From: Thiobacillus sp.
Lineage (GTDB): Bacteria > Pseudomonadota > Gammaproteobacteria > Burkholderiales > Thiobacillaceae
Direction: 5' to 3'
Assembly (NCBI GenBank): GCA_024709165.1
Contig: JANJXF010000091.1
Span: forward strand, 1 to 48,457
Length of the DNA stretch: 48,457 nt
Shown here: positions 47,379 through 48,457 of the stretch, piece by piece
How the letters are laid out: each line of letters begins with the position of its first letter
Numbering within the stretch: the first letter of the stretch is position 1
Notes under the pieces: model-generated
What the model was told of the DNA's origin: nothing
Seen by the model: only the letters and a program-made list of their open reading frames with translations
The model's database searches: none
Position numbers and translations under genes: made by a program

Positions 47379-48457
47379 ATGCGTCAAACCCTTCTCGCGC
47401 TCGCCCTGGGCGCCGTATTCGTTGCTTCCGCCCGCGCGGAGATCCTGCCGGAATTCGTCGGCGAAACCATCGTCGTTACCGCCACGCGCACGCCGCAGCC
47501 GCTCGCCGCGCCGCTGCAGCACACCAGCGTGATCACCCGTGCCGACATCGAGGCCTCGACCGCAACCGACCTGCCCACCCTGCTGCGTCGGGAGTCCGGC
47601 GTCGAGATTGCGTCGACGGGGGGGCTCGGTGCGCAAAGCGCGCTGCGCATCCGTGGCTCGGAAGCCGACCATGTGCTGGTGCTCGTCGATGGTGTGCGCG
47701 TCAGCTCCGTCACCGCCGGCACGACGGCGATCGACCAGATCCTGCTCGACGAGGTCGAACGTGTCGAGATCGTGCGCGGCAATGTGTCGAGCGTGTACGG
47801 CTCGGAGGCCATCGGCGGCGTGGTGCAGATCTTCACCCGGCGCGGCGCGGGAAAAACGGGCGCATCCGCCACGGTCGGGTACGGCAGCGACGACACCAGG
47901 AAGTTCGCCCTGTCCCTCGGCGGCGAGACCGGTGCCACACGGTTTCATTTCGGTGCCGCACACACGCGCACCGACGGTTTTTCCAGTGCCGATCCGGCTT
48001 TCGTGCCCACGCCGTGGACGTTCACGCCGGCCGATGCCGACGACGACGCCTACCGCAACACCACGCTGAACCTGGCGCTGTCGCAGCGGCTCGCGGCCGG
48101 ACACGAAGTCGGACTGACCGCGTTCCGTTCCCATGGTGACATTGAGTTCGACGGCAGCCTGCAGAACGCCAGCGAACAGACGCTGACCACGCTGAGCGTC
48201 TATGGCGAGAGCCGCTGGCATCCGGATTGGCTGAGCCGCATCCAGCTCTCGCAGGGCCTTGACGATCTCACCGCCAGTCTCGACGGTACGGTGACGGACC
48301 GCTTCCGTACCCGCAACCGCCAGATCGACTGGAGCAATACCGTGGACACCGGTCGCGGCACGCTCCGCGTCGGTCTGGCCGGGCTGTGGCAGCGGCTCGA
48401 CAGCGCCGCCGCCTACGCCGAGGACGCGCGCCGAGTGGCAAGCGTGACCGCCGGCTA
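47379..48457 (+). CDS. btuB: TonB-dependent vitamin B12 receptor, BtuB-like (truncated by window end)
   Basis: TonB box region ETIVVTATRTPQPL, plug domain RIRGSEADHVLVLVDGVRV, downstream of the cobalamin riboswitch. Confidence 0.88.
   Translation, partial: MRQTLLALALGAVFVASARAEILPEFVGETIVVTATRTPQPLAAPLQHTSVITRADIEASTATDLPTLLRRESGVEIASTGGLGAQSALRIRGSEADHVLVLVDGVRVSSVTAGTTAIDQILLDEVERVEIVRGNVSSVYGSEAIGGVVQIFTRRGAGKTGASATVGYGSDDTRKFALSLGGETGATRFHFGAAHTRTDGFSSADPAFVPTPWTFTPADADDDAYRNTTLNLALSQRLAAGHEVGLTAFRSHGDIEFDGSLQNASEQTLTTLSVYGESRWHPDWLSRIQLSQGLDDLTASLDGTVTDRFRTRNRQIDWSNTVDTGRGTLRVGLAGLWQRLDSAAAYAEDARRVASVTAG

Noticed and set aside
46881-48221. 446-aa minus-strand ORF spanning btuB and the riboswitch
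   Set aside because: It only contains the real small coiled-coil gene at its 3' end (46881-47078); the rest is antisense to btuB and the riboswitch.

Overview
The window is a high-GC proteobacterial chromosome segment, probably betaproteobacterial (inferred from gene content). Ordinary housekeeping genes flank a roughly 33 kb island at about 4.26-37.47 kb. The island abuts a tRNA-Ala(CGC) gene on its right and is bounded by a perfect 30-bp direct repeat (4257-4286 and 37439-37468) that corresponds to the tRNA's intrinsic terminator hairpin. A third, isostructural but diverged copy at about 17537-17559 splits the island into two related elements. Element A (about 13 kb) carries a type I R-M operon with an IrrE-like/DUF4411-PIN pair inside it, plus VapBC-like and ParDE-like modules, and has lost its recombinase. 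Element B (about 20 kb) carries a second type I R-M operon with an embedded DarTG toxin/antitoxin, plus an intact backbone: AlpA, an ATPase, several unknown proteins, DUF2924, a serine recombinase and an HTH protein. In both operons a toxin-like pair sits in the same slot between hsdS and hsdR with overlapping ORFs. The shared backbone holds several unexplained non-coding structures: large TCAC/GTGA palindromes, a conserved 12-14 bp hairpin block, GGTTACCA iteron-like repeats and a dispersed GAAACCCGC motif. Outside the island the most notable items are an in-frame IlvD/hexose-6-phosphate mutarotase fusion, a secreted protein of about 20% methionine built from 12-13 residue repeats, a 6S RNA and a cobalamin riboswitch. 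All calls come from reading the sequence and ORF track; no searches were run.
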